This document shows, in pieces, positions 13,226-23,807 of a stretch of 64,000 nucleotides of DNA. Below the pieces are notes generated by a model that worked only from the letters and a program-made list of their open reading frames with translations, had not been told where the DNA came from and ran no database searches. The stretch's first letter is position 1. Each line of letters starts with the position of its first letter. Source of the DNA: Myrica gale (taxonomy: Eukaryota > Streptophyta > Magnoliopsida > Fagales > Myricaceae). The position numbers and the translations under genes were made by a program. The stretch lies in the NCBI GenBank assembly GCA_963930655.1, contig OZ005604.1, positions 17,308,001 to 17,372,000 of the forward strand. Reading direction: 5' to 3'.

Positions 13226-15363
13226 TCCCCATGAGGAATAGTAGGAAGTTAGATGATGGAAATAGCCTACATTTATTCATCAGTAAATAAAGTTCTTAAG
13301 AGCTGAAAATTCCAGCGTTGAAAGTGAGGAATCATTACATAGAAAAAAAAGTGAGGAATCATTAAATCAGCAACCTGCAAATGAAGATTCTCATCTCGAC
13401 AACTATAACTTCTAGGTTGGGGAAGAAACTGGGGAAGAGAAGGGACCCAGGGGTCCTACCAAGCATTGATTCTCTGCCTATTACCGATTAAATTATAGAC
13501 TCCTCCTTTAAGGAGAGGTATAGTGTTAACAATATCGCACCATACCCAAGAAGCATTAGAGCCTTTCTCTACATGCCAACCACTGCTGCCTTTTTTATAC
13601 TTAATCTTCGGCAAATGACCCCACAGACATTTATCATAGTTCAAAAATTGTCATGCCAATTTGGATACAAGAGCTAAATTCAAGTCATGAAATTAGTGAA
13701 AACCCAATCCCTCAACACCTTTAGGAGTACAGATCGCGCGCCAAGAATGGAAAACTAAGTGGTGAGATGTGTCTGATTTAAAAAACCACCAGAACAACCT
13801 CAATGCTTTATCTAGTTCATAACACCAGGACTTGGGCATAACAAAAGAACCTAAAGGGTATGATGGAATGGCAGTGGCGACTGAGCTGAACAAAGCGGAT
13901 CTACTAGCTTGAGATAATAATTTTGCTTGCCAACCCTCGATCTTCAACATAAATGTCCTTTTAATATCCTCTAACTCCATCCCTTTTAAACATGGAATCA
14001 GTAATGGTAAACCCAAATTTTTCGCTTATGCTGGTAATTTTTTTAGCCCAAAGTAGTCCATAATAGACAGCAGCTGAGGGCCCCAAAAATTGTTGCTAAA
14101 ATGAATAGAAGACTTCGCGCAATTAATCTTTTGACCTAACTAATACATATATTTGTCAAGGGATTCTTTGATAACTGCAAAATCACATCGTTTCACCCTT
14201 GCAAAAATAAGCAAGTCATCCTCAAAAGTAAGCGGGAGATACTAGGTGGCCCACGCGCCACCTTAATGCCTCTCAAACGGCTAGGCCTTTCTGAATCAAG
14301 AAGTAAACAGGACAAAACATCTGAACATAGGAGAAAGAGAAAGGGCCAGAGATGATCCCCTTGACGGAGCCCCGAGTAGTAGTAAAATCTCCAAAATGTC
14401 TCCCATTCAATAAAATAGAGAACAGAGAGGCTGTTAAGCACAATCTGATCCAGGAAATCCATTTATGGTGAAACCCAAAATTTTCTATGATTTGAAGGAG
14501 AAAAGAGAACTCCACCCTGTCATAAGCTTTTTTCATGTCCACCTTGATTGCCATCCAACCCTCATGCCCCCTCTTATGACACATTGCATGAAAATAGTTG
14601 CTACGATAAAATTATCTTGAATAACCCGACCAAGAATAAAAGCAAGTTGGTATGGGGAGATCAACTTTGACATAAGAGGCTTAAGTCGATCAATAAAAAT
14701 CTTCGAAATCAGCTTGTAGATTACGTTGCGAAGACTAATCGATCTGAACTGCCCAACTCGAGAAGCATTTTCCACCTTAGGAATGAGCACCAAGTTGGTT
14801 TGGTTCATCTTGGGGAGCATACGGTCATTAACAAAGAAATCTTGCTCTTTATCAATCACATAAGCACCTACTGTATGCCAAAAACTAATGAAAAATAATA
14901 TCGTCATGCCGTCATAGCCAGAACCGTTTTCTGGGCTCATTTTTTTAGTGTAGAAAAAAGCTCAACGGCGTCTGAAATGCAGGTGAGGGCATCATTCTCA
15001 GAATCTGAAATTTCAGAATTAATGATCTCGTCAAGGTTGCTGAGAAATACAAGGTGGTCAGATTTGTCCAAAGAAACATAGAAGCGAGTTAATGCCTCTC
15101 CAATAGCATGTCTACCAAAAACCCATTCATCCTGATCAGTTGTCAACCTATCAATCCGGTTCCTACATCTTCGGATAATAGTAGAGGCATAGAAAAAGCG
15201 AGTATTTAGATCACTAGATGTCAGTCATTCCATCCGCGAGCGTTGTTTCCACAATAATTCTTCCCTCTTCCACAGCTCATCGAATTCCAGCAAAAGACTT
15301 CCTTCCAACTCTAGAGCATCATTTGATGGGAAAGGATTACCTCCAAAGGCAATCTCATCCAAA
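13226..15363 (-). pseudogene. L1 ORF2 reverse transcriptase and linker to zf-RVT
   Basis: The minus strand shows reverse transcriptase blocks in order. Around 14850-14690 is NLVLIPKVENASRVGQFRSI and then SLRN.IYKLISKIF.DRLK. Around 14560-14500 is MAIKVDMKKAYDRVEFSFL, with the first catalytic Asp. Then comes the turn around 14370 (TTTRGSVKG.I.GPFSF), altered from the usual RQGDPLSP. Around 14000-13690 are the thumb and the connection (SRSALFSSVATAIPSYPLGS.. and ..FWW). Stops and shifts are present throughout, and the YADD-like box is broken (MTCLFLQ near 14200). Confidence 0.8.
13322..13365. repeat. Micro-insertion of a short A-tailed piece with 14-16 bp duplication
   Basis: GTGAGGAATCATTA occurs twice (from about 13324 and 13350), separated by CATAGAAAAAAAA. 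This is the pattern of a tiny retroposed tail flanked by its target duplication, sitting inside the L1. A simple slippage duplication is the alternative. Confidence 0.5.
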
Positions 15364-15527
15364 GAGCCAAAGGGATGGTCCGGATTGCCCGACCATCCCA
15401 TCCAATGGTCAGGATTGCCCGACCAAGGGAGGGGTGTGGGTCCCGGGCGGGACCCACACCTGGATTGGTCGGAAAAGCCTGACCGTTGGATGGCTGGAGC
15501 TTTACGTTCCAGCCGTCCCTTTGGCCC
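15364..15527. mobile_element. Short MITE inside L1 ORF2
   Basis: Inverted ends GRGCCAAAGGGAYGG enclose a GC-rich 164-base core. In the core, a direct repeat (GGATTGCCCGACCA, twice) and an inverted GGTGTGGGTCCC / GGGACCCACACC pair fold back. It falls in the middle of L1 ORF2 coding sequence, which reads IKQWNKSTFGNLSASI on one side and DEIAFGGNPFPS on the other. I cannot fix the target duplication, so the superfamily is open (PIF/Harbinger or MULE). Confidence 0.65.
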
Positions 15528-15534
15528 TTTAATC

Positions 15535-16433
15535 GACGCAGATAAATTGCCAAAGGTAGATTTATTCCACTGTTTGATAGCTACTTTTACTGCCTTCAGT
15601 TTCCTAACAAGAATCCAACTGGGTGACCCATAGAACTCATGGTTCCAAGCGTTGGCAACTACTTCGAAATGAGAATCATTCCTAAGCCAAAAACCTTCAA
15701 ATTTAAAAGAGGTAGGAATTCAAATAACATATCCCAGCACATTCAAAATCATAGAGGTATGATCTGAAGGAGCTATGGTGTGATGAATAATATTGGCACT
15801 TGGAAAGGTAACCCACCAAGAGAGATTAACAATACCTCGATCAATACGTTCACGTATAATTGGTTAACCTCAGGCGATGATTTGACCAAGTAAACCTCCG
15901 CCCCGAATAACCCAAATCGACACAACCATTAACTTGGATAAACTGGCCAATCTGCGGGAAGAAGAAGATCTTACTGCTCTGCCACCTCTTTTATTCTCTT
16001 GGTGGAACAGATATTTAAAATAGCCTAGGCAGATCCTAGGAACTCCGGTCTCACACTCTAGGGACTGCATAGCATCCCAAAAAGATGCATTCTCCTCCCA
16101 CCGGGTGGGACCATACACAAGGGAGGGGAAAAAAGATGGGTAATCACTCCCCACATGGCCCAAGAGGTGAATGATATTTAGAGACTTTAACAGCACCTCT
16201 ATCTTCAAATTTGGCCTCCAACAGAAAACCAATCCTCCTTTACAACTTGAGGGCAGAACAGATAGAAAATGGGCAAAGCCAATAGATGTCATGATATTGT
16301 AAACTAAATCATCTCCACATTTAGTCTCAACCATAAATAAACCAATAGGATCAAATTCCATAATAAGAGCCCTTAAGGCTCTTGCTGCCGCGGGTCATCT
16401 TAAACCCCGACAATTCCATGATATAAGCCTCAT
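15535..16433 (-). pseudogene. L1 ORF2 AP-endonuclease domain
   Basis: The minus-strand ATG at 16431-16433 starts MRLISWNCRGL, the classic N-terminus of plant L1 ORF2, with a stop soon after. It is followed by the VETK glutamate motif (about 16320) and a YGPTRWEENASFWD stretch. The GDFN motif reads GYFK here, so a catalytic residue is lost. The domain leads towards the linker before the reverse transcriptase. Confidence 0.8.
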
Positions 16434-16470
16434 GGCTTTAGTGGAGGCAAGATTAGGCCATCCACCCTAA

Positions 16471-16751
16471 CTATGTTAGACTCATCAATCTAATCTGTAG
16501 CTTTCCCAGTAAAGATAAGATCTTGACTAGGTTTTTTTCCAACAAGTCGACACAAGTCGACACCTTTTTCCCGACAGGACAAAAATTATGCCGGATACTA
16601 CCATCCCCCAGCAAATCAGCCAAAGATAGTTCTGCTCCTTCAAAGGAAAAATCTTCTACCATTTTCAACTTATTCAGAGGATTGGAAGAAGACTTGGAAA
16701 GATCATAATAAATAGAAAATCTCGGTGTCGACCAATTCACTATGCTGAAGA
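16471..16751 (-). pseudogene. L1 ORF1 C-terminal piece
   Basis: An open minus-strand stretch lies immediately upstream of the ORF2 start. It has no sharp domain but contains a low-complexity region with acidic and Leu-rich parts (about 16580-16690). The other ORF1 part lies at 18500-19449, across the insert, so this is the separated end of the same frame. Confidence rests on order and position rather than on a motif. Confidence 0.55.
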
Positions 16752-17481
16752 ATGGGGTGATAGGGACCCTGGCCTAGACCCCTCACCAATGTCTATCCCC
16801 CTCACAAGTGAGGACTTGTGAGTACTCAAGTTTGGTCATCGCCTATGGTTGATACCCCCTTTGCCGACCCAATGAAGCACTCAAAAGGGAAATGTATCCC
16901 AAGTATCGGATCAAAAAGAAAAGAAAGATGTTTTTGATATTTTTAATTTATCGAAAGGATAAATTAAAAGAAATATGGATGGTTGGAAAAATGGATGAAA
17001 AGAAAGATACGCAAGCCCAAAGCTCGAATGGGCTCACACCACAAGAAGAACTTAGAACCCGATTGTGGAACAACGCCAGCATAACCCAACGATGCACCTT
17101 TAACAAAGTCGATGTGATGTCAAGCCTAACCCCAAGTATCAATCCTCTTCTGCTAGCCTAAGCTTCCAGGTCTAACCCCAGTCGCCGATTTCCCGTAACT
17201 TTGCTGGCCAAACCCAGTGCAAGTCAGGTCTAACAAGAGTGAATAGTGTCAGGCTTAACCCCAAGCAATAGAGCACCCATGCTAGCCCATGTGTCAGGCT
17301 TAATCCCGAACATTGAAAGATAATGGCACAAAGGCCAAAAGATCAATCGAAGACTCTTCTATTCAAATGTTCAATAGATCCTTACAAATGGTGTCATGGA
17401 GGGGTATTTATACTACCTCCATGGGCTTGGGCGGCAAGGCCTTTCCTTGTAAAGGAAAGGCTTGTTTCCCACTCAACAAAT

Positions 17482-17553
17482 CCTCTAACATCATATTGAG
17501 GTTAAAAATGAAAGATCCCTCTAACATCATATTGAGGTTAAAAATGAAAGATC
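17482..17553. repeat. 36-bp perfect tandem duplication
   Basis: The phrase CCTCTAACATCATATTGAGG followed by TTAAAAATGAAAGATC occurs twice in a row with a period of 36 bases. It lies in the unresolved insert, just before the MITE. Confidence 0.9.
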
Positions 17554-17619
17554 TTATAAAGATCATGCCTTTTTCCTCAAGACTAGCCCACAAAATAAGG
17601 ACAAATCAATTAAAGATTA

Positions 17620-17873
17620 GGGTTAAATGCATGTCATGCCCCTGTGGTATGCGGTAATAACAAATATGCCCCTGAGGTAAACAAAGTTCTTTTCATACCC
17701 CTGAGGTAAACATTCAGGAGTAAATATGACATTCCGTTATGTTTACCTCAAGGGTATGAAAGGGCATATTTGCTCCTGAATATTTACCTCAGGGGTATGA
17801 AAAGGACTTTGTTTACCTCAGGGGCACATTTGCTATTACCGCATACCACAGGGGCATGACATGCATTTAACCC
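17620..17873. mobile_element. Foldback MITE, Mutator type, 9-bp TSD TAAAGATTA
   Basis: The 254-base element is almost wholly an inverted repeat: GGGTTAAATGCATGTCATGC at the left is mirrored at the right. Exact 9-bp copies of TAAAGATTA flank it (17611-17619, 17874-17882). Internal phrases such as CCCCTGAGGTAAACA recur in both orientations. There is no coding capacity. It is a relative of the shorter element at 41989-42094. Being inside an insert inside the L1, it is a third layer. Confidence 0.9.
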
Positions 17874-18505
17874 TAAAGATTAATTGCCCACCTATTTAGG
17901 GATTTGGCCGACCATAAGCTTCCATATAGGAAGCAAAGGTAATTGCCACATCCCTAAAAGACTCCTAACTTCAATCAAGAAATATTCTTTCCAAAATAGG
18001 ACCAAGTTTGTTGCCTTAATTGAATCTCACCAACATGGAAATGTTTCAAACTTAAAGCAATAAAGATAACACGTGCGGTTTACCGTATATGGCTCCTCCT
18101 AGCCGTTTGTGATGGTTGTTGCCGCCACTCCTCAGTCTCCTTAGTCTTTTGAGACCAACCTCCTATGTGCTCCGCCATGCGCCGCTACGTCTGATGGTCG
18201 TGTGGTGGTGCTACCAATCAACTCTATTAAGCTTCAGGAACCTCCTCAGTTATCAGCATCGCCTCCCCATATTGTCTTCTGAGTTATGCCGAGGCTTATG
18301 GACTTGTTGGTCCTTGTTTTGTTTAGGCAATGTCGTGGGGCATGCCAATGCGCTGCTAGGTGTGTCATGGCTAGGGTCATGGCATGTCATAGGCATGTCA
18401 GATGTCTCAACAAGCCTCGCCTCGGCTAGATCTTGAGCTGGGGTCATGTCATGGCGTCCTCATGCGTACAACTATCACATACTAATCCTTCATCATCCCT
18501 ACTAT

Positions 18506-19449
18506 GAGGAAAAGATAGACGTGCCTTGCCCCTTCATACTGCGATCGTTTCTTGGGAAGAAGAGCCCACTTCATGAACAATACTAGAAAGATTCCGTGGA
18601 GAAAAAAATCGGTCATCTGCTTTTGGACCCCCCATCAAAGCATTGTCACGAATACAAGCCAAGATTTTGTTGATAGGTAAATCACCCCAAATCTTCCAAA
18701 GCGGTGGAATAGGGGTGAGGATCCTCTCGCTCACAAACTCTAGCAGTGTGATCCAGACGTCCACAATGAGTACAAAAGTTCGATAATCGTTCATATTTGA
18801 AGCTGATCCAACAACGATCATAGGGCTTCCTATCAATAAAAAAAAAAACCTAGTTGCAAAGGTTGATCAACAGAAAAACTGAATTTAATCTTGAGATAAC
18901 TTTTATTCAAGCAATAATCATCAAGAGACAACACATGACCTATTTTGCTACCAATAAGAAGAACATTCTCAAGGGCGAAACTACCAAGGGGAGGCCATGG
19001 ACCTGGACCCAGAAAGATACCGAGCTCATCTCAACTTTCTCCATAGCAACTGAAGGAGACCACTCCTGGAGCAGCATAAAAGATCCTTTAAAATTCCACG
19101 GCTCTTGGAGAAGAATTATCTCCTTATCTTCGAGGGAAGAGAAGGTAAAAAGAAACTTGTTTGGTCCCGCATCTTCAATCTGGAAATCCCGCAAGAAACG
19201 CCACCCCAATCTGATAACAGGAACGATCACTTGCTTCAATTGGATCTTTCGCAACACCAAGTGCCCGACCAACATAAATGACGACTTCTGTTGGGCCGAA
19301 GAGGGATCATAGTGCAAAAGAGTGGAGATTTCATCCCAGGCAGTTTTTTTGGTTTTCTCTGTAATTTTAGCAATCTCCTTTTCCAACCCAAACTCAGAGG
19401 ATTCATGAAAAGAATTTGAGATAGATAAAGAAGACAAAGAGGGTCCCAA
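18506..19449 (-). pseudogene. L1 ORF1, DUF4283-type nucleic-acid-binding region and CCHC remnant
   Basis: The minus strand from about 19449 reads an acidic N-terminus and then the DUF4283 pattern: WRFLRDFQIEDAGPNKFLF, LLQEPWNFKGSFMLLQEW and VSFWVQVHGLPL. Further on (18836-18534), YRTFVLIVDVW..L.EFVSER is the decayed form of the usual CCHC knuckle, with its cysteines lost. The frame breaks between the two parts. In plant L1, ORF1 is an RNA-binding protein needed for retrotransposition. Confidence 0.8.
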
Positions 19450-20399
19450 GAAAAACCAGAGATCAAAAAGGGGAAAAGATTTAGGGCTAGGAAGGGCGAA
19501 AATTACGTAGATACAAGGAAATGTAAGGCAATGGGTACTCCTAAATTAAGGAGCAGATTGAAAGGTTACACCACGCAAGAGATAAAGAAAAAGACAGAGT
19601 AAGAGGCACCATCAAGAGAGGGTGGGTAGTGGTGGGGGAGGGTCAAAAAGATCGAACAGTAAAAAAAAGAGGGAATGGGGAGGAGAAACACGGAGAATGA
19701 GAAAGGACAGAAGGCACGGAAGGGAGAGCCGAGGAGAAAAACGGAGAATGAGTTGTGCTCACGGCACTGTAGCATTAATGGTGCTCTTGGAACAGATCAC
19801 TTAGACCAATTTCTTGATGTAGAGTGCCCTTGGTACAAAAAAGATAAATCTAACAAGTTTTCATGTTATATAAGATAAAGATTATAAGGGTAAACTCATA
19901 GTTGACCTCATATCTTTGAGGCAAAATCAAGTTACTACCCTTATTTTCTAAACCAACAATTTGAGACCAATATGTTTCAAATCACTCAATCCTCGCCCCC
20001 CGTTTAAATTCACCGTCAAATGAGACAGTTTTTCGTGCACGTGCGTCTCATGTGAAGAGGGACGAATCTGCCCTTATTTACTGAACCAAAGGTGAAGAGG
20101 GCACGGTCTATGTGCACAGGTGTTCTGCACGCATCCAGGTTTCCCACCTTTTCCACTAAAGATAACCCATTGCTCCTAAAAACAGCTATTTGGATGATGC
20201 TGTCATTTTTTCCTTAGTAATGCTCTCATAGGAAATCAATACATAAAGAATGGATGAAAAACTTTGGAAGCTCTAGCTCACAATTATATCATCCTTTAGA
20301 TCAGCGGAGAAAGCAACAGGATACCAGAAAGTCATCAAGCGGGGATGGTAAGGTACTGGACCGGACACATTCAAGGTTTTATGTGGCGACCTCCTCCGT

Positions 20400-20790
20400 T
20401 TTTGTCTTGTAAAAGCCTATCATTCACCAATGCTTCCATGTATGCTAGTTTATCTAAAGTAGTGCCAACTCTTACTTCAGATATGTGAACCTGTTGGTTA
20501 TTCATGAGTCAGACCTCAAAAACTGAAATGAAGAGTCAAACCTTTTCATGAAGGAGCATGATTGTGAGCATGTCTTGTCGAGCCCGCCAATCGCAGTACT
20601 GAATATCATAGCTAGCCACTTCCAGGGCTTAGTTCACATCCAAGAACTACCCTTTGCGCTGCAGAACTTTAGACCTCGGATCCTCCACATCAACGAGCGC
20701 TTCCCAAGAACTCTTCTTTCCTACCCCTCCTTCCTCTGTAAATATAGCAAACACCCGAAATCCTCCTTTGACACCCTGACATCACACAAC
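20400..20790 (-). pseudogene. Captured two-exon fragment of an unnamed plant coiled-coil protein
   Basis: Minus strand. An exon-like block (about 20790-20545) reads WEALVDVEDPRSKVLQRKG and, after stops, ALEVASYDIQYCDWRARQD then MLTIMLLHEK. A second block (about 20490-20400) reads VHISEVRVGTTLDKLAYMEA then LVNDRLLQDK. They are separated by an intron-like gap ending AACCAACAG, a proper acceptor, so capture was from genomic DNA rather than mRNA. The residues feel like a conserved plant coiled-coil protein, but I cannot name the family. In-frame stops show it is not functional. Confidence 0.55.
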
Positions 20791-21118
20791 TAACCAAATA
20801 TTAGCATGTCCCAAATAAAATTAGCAGACAAACCTATTATGTTATTGTTTGTTGGGCATGAGAACTTAAAAGCACAACCGAACTAATTAATTGAACAGAC
20901 AAACTGATTCTTCCTGCTAGATAATAGTCGTCTACGCTCTTCCATATATATATGTATGTATATAATATATGCTACTTGAGAGTCTAGTTGGCTCTCGCCA
21001 ACTCCAAGCAATCTGATCAAAGCTCAAAGCTTTGACAACTGGGGGTCTCTCTGCGACAATGGAAAGCTTCGTGTATTGCAAAAAAAACGAAAGTGTTGGT
21101 GTTCTTATAGAAAATACG

Positions 21119-21310
21119 CAAAAGGAAGGCAATTATGTTCCTATACACTGGGAACACAAGTTTGCTAATGCCCATGTTTAGGGCAGCTTTAGAGACCACA
21201 TGGAACCCGGCATAGCCAAACAGCAAGGCCAACATGGCCCCGTGCAGCTGAAGTCTTTCGGGTATAGAGCACCAGATTCTCTTTGCAGGGGCTGAACCAG
21301 CGTCAGCCAT
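21119..21310 (-). pseudogene. Captured first exon of a WAT1-related (UMAMIT, EamA) transporter
   Basis: The minus-strand ATG at 21310 gives 64 residues, MADAGSAPAKRIWCSIPERL, then LHGAMLALLFGYAGFHVVSK and NMGISKLVFPVYRNIIAFLL. This matches the N-terminus of WAT1-related proteins: the first transmembrane helix and the start of the second in the duplicated EamA fold. The family then continues with about 300 more residues; here the match stops at FLL and the frame runs into unrelated sequence. A TATA-like motif lies at about 21392-21402, so promoter DNA may have been captured too. Family members export amino acids or auxin-related compounds; this piece cannot. Confidence 0.8.
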
Positions 21311-21720
21311 TGAAGCAGAAACAAAGAAAGACTTCGAACTTCAGAGGAAGAGGAAGAGCAGGAGGGAAGTGATGGTGAGCTAGGAGCAGAGAAGGTGATG
21401 TAAATATAGCGGAAGAGAGCGAGCGAAAAGGAGTCAAGTGTGCAGTGGTGTGCCCCACAATGGCCCTAAAAAGACGTTACGTCAACTGTTGCTAGCCTTC
21501 AAAGAGTGCAAGGGCAGTCTGGTCATCCACTAATCACTTATGAAGGACATTCTGGTCATTTCACGAAAAATGTCTCATTTGACAATGAATTTAAACGGGG
21601 GCAAGGATTAAGTGATTTTAAAATATAGGGGTCTCAAATTGTTGGTTTGAGAAATAAGGGTAGTAACTTGATTTTGCCCCAAAGATATGGGACTAACTAT
21701 GAGTTTACCCCGAGATTATA

Positions 21721-23195
21721 TGTTGAGATAAACGAGATTATCGGGTTAGACAAAGAGATATTATTAGTAGCTTGATAAGTTATATTCGTGCAAGTATTTC
21801 TCAGTTCCCTGCTGCGAAAAGAGAGGTGTTGGCGACTCTGGAGGTGGCTAATTGCGATGCGTGGTTCGACGTCACGGTCCTTATTCTCCCTTGCTGTCGA
21901 GAGGTGTGAAATGGAGACGTGCAGCGAACATGTCCTCGAAATCCATGTGTTTCTGTGCTTTCATAATGGCATATGCGTTGAACAAGGATATCCACAATCT
22001 GGACCAACGCGGCCAACAATGCGTCGCTCTTAGGGTCGAGATCCTAGTTCGTCACAGCGATTTTGTTTGGGGACGAGTTGTGTGTTTGTGACAGGAGGTG
22101 GCTTGTCGTCGTTCGGTATTTCAGCAGAGGTAGGCATTATGATGAAGGAAGGATGCAAAGGATGTAGTTGAAAACTATTGTGGTGAGCGTAAAAGTGTTT
22201 GGAGGTGGCTTTTTTCGAGATCCCCACAGACAGCGCAAACTGATGATGTCAAAAACAACCACAGTGTTCGGAAGCCAAGTGAACCTGCTAGAATCACCGA
22301 GGGGGTGGCCTCAGATCAATTCTCTGACGGCCAAGTCAGTATTTAAGAGAGAAGATGAATATTCCGAAGACATAATTAAGCATGGATTTAATGAGGAGAA
22401 TACCTGAGTTTTTATAACTGCAATGGTCTTATAGTCCTGCTAGGAAACTACCTCTTAAGGTAGTAGAGTTTTATTAAGAGAGTTTCTGAACAAATAGGCT
22501 GTTTAGGAGGAGTCCTGGGGCTACCAGAGTCTTGTTCTTGTCGGATTGTCAATATGCGACATGTGTTAATGGGCCTGAGCCCAAGCGATCGGGCTTGTCG
22601 AGGGCCGAGTATTTCTTGACCCATCAGTTATTAACCCTTATTATATTATTATTATTATTATTATTTGCAAAGAAAGACGTCATCCTTCGTCCTCTTAGTG
22701 GCCTTGTTAACAAAGAGGAGACGACAAGAAACAAGCAAGAAAAAAAATTACCTAAACCGTAATATCCATGCATCTTAATTTTGTGGGCTCTAATATTGCA
22801 TACAGTTGTGTATATATAATTAATGACTAATTTTGAGGCCTTTATAAAATTATAACCCGAGATCCACTTTATCTCTTTTTCGAATTCTAATTGTTTATGA
22901 GATTTACTTTTTTAATAATTTTTCTACTTAAAAAATCTTGAATTTCTCTTTTGCAATATTCTATTATTTTTAGATTCATCTGTATACCAGCTTATATTGG
23001 AATATTCTTATCATTGAAATCTTTTACATATGAAACTTTCACTATATATAATATGTTATCAGGTAAACATAATATAGTTAAAAGATTATATATTAGATTT
23101 CTATACGACTTCAATCTAAAGTTCTACGTTTGAAAAATCAATATTAGTCTCAAAAGAGTGATGATATATCTACCCAAAATATTCTGAAAATAGGT
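21721..23195. other. Intergenic, no gene seen
   Basis: Short open frames at 21788-22407 overlap on both strands without motifs. A (TTA)n run lies near 22643-22665. The stretch 22540-22630 (GGGCCTGAGCCCAAGCGATC and neighbours) is GC-richer and could be an LTR scrap. 22780-23190 is plain AT-rich DNA. Confidence 0.45.
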
Positions 23196-23200
23196 TATTC

Positions 23201-23807
23201 TGTCACACGGCTGCAGGGAAGGGGAAGGTGGCTAGGGTTAAAGAAAGGGAAATCGTGTTTAGTTGATTTGGGGAGATTGGAGACAAGGAACATACGAGAA
23301 GGGAACATACAAGAAGAAGAGACTCATGTGCTGGCTGTCGGGACTGGCCAGGTCATTACCTGTGGTGATGGGCTGGATGAGTGGTTATGAATAATGGGCT
23401 GAAGTATGGAGGCTTATGCGAAGTGTTAGTATAGGGCTATTATGTTGTGGTGTTGGGCTGGGAAGAGTGTATCTGTGGTGAGAAGGCCAGGGTCTGTGTG
23501 AGAGTAAATTGTATGATGGAATCTCGCATGAAGCTGTTAGCTTTTGTCCTTAGGCGATTCAGAAGCCTCTCGGTTATAAGGAGGTAGTTATCTTGTTAGG
23601 GGTATCGAGAATTATCATTCTCTGTTATTTTTCTTCTTCTTCCTCAGTCTGTAAGAAGGTTGGCCAAACCTCGAATTTGGCCCTTTCAATTTAGTAATTC
23701 ATTTTCCAGTTACATACAAAGGTCTTCTACTTGTTGATCATCGTTATACTATTAGAATCATTCAATCGCTCTGCTGCAATTTACAATCATCCAAGCAATC
23801 TGCTACA
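23201..23807 (+). repeat. 5' LTR of the chromovirus
   Basis: 607 bases, TGTCACACGG...CTGCTACA. It is about 95% like the 3' LTR and differs also by a short duplicated phrase near 23290-23310. The primer-binding site begins three bases after its end. Confidence 0.92.

Larger units (their letters stand above)
16752..18505. mobile_element. About 1.7 kb insertion in L1 ORF1, type unresolved (possibly a solo LTR)
   Basis: DNA between the two ORF1 pieces that does not read as L1. Its ends include TGAAGAATGGGGTGATAG and, inverted, CTATCACATACTAATCCTTCA, which would fit a TG...CA LTR, but I see no matching 5-bp duplication. Inside are repeated phrases such as AGGCTTAACCCC/AGGTCTAACCCC (17120-17300), a 36-bp tandem duplication and the MITE at 17620-17873. 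A higher-GC segment (18070-18480) has no recognisable gene. The exact limits are uncertain by about 20 bases. Confidence 0.5.
9089..19790 (-). mobile_element. Old L1-type LINE, minus strand, split by four later insertions
   Basis: Read on the minus strand, the pieces follow full plant L1 order: ORF1 with a DUF4283-type region and CCHC remnant (19449 to about 18500, resuming 16740-16471), AP-endonuclease (from the ATG at 16433), reverse transcriptase (about 15200-13650), zinc-binding zf-RVT (13640-13230, resuming after 11584) and an RNase H tail (about 9870-9130). It ends in an A run (plus-strand T run 9089-9095). Coding sequence resumes across each insertion in the right place in the family order, which makes this one insertion rather than several. 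Removing the inserts leaves roughly 6 kb, normal for plant L1. Many stops and shifts make it dead. The 5' limit is uncertain and I found no target duplication. Confidence 0.8.
19887..21711. mobile_element. Pack-MULE-like element with two captured gene fragments
   Basis: About 150-base inverted ends (19887-20037 and 21562-21711) begin RGGGTAAACTCATAGTT. They are flanked by a 9-bp duplication with one mismatch, AAGATTATA (19878-19886) and GAGATTATA (21712-21720). No transposase is present. The interior carries the 5' part of a WAT1-related gene with its upstream DNA (21119 to about 21480, minus strand) and exon pieces of another gene (about 20400-20790, minus strand). It abuts the L1 5' region but whether it is inserted in the L1 is unclear. 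Confidence 0.8.

Noticed and set aside
16752-18505. Calling the insert a solo LTR
   Set aside because: TG...CA ends can be drawn, but no 5-bp target duplication fits, so the type is left open.
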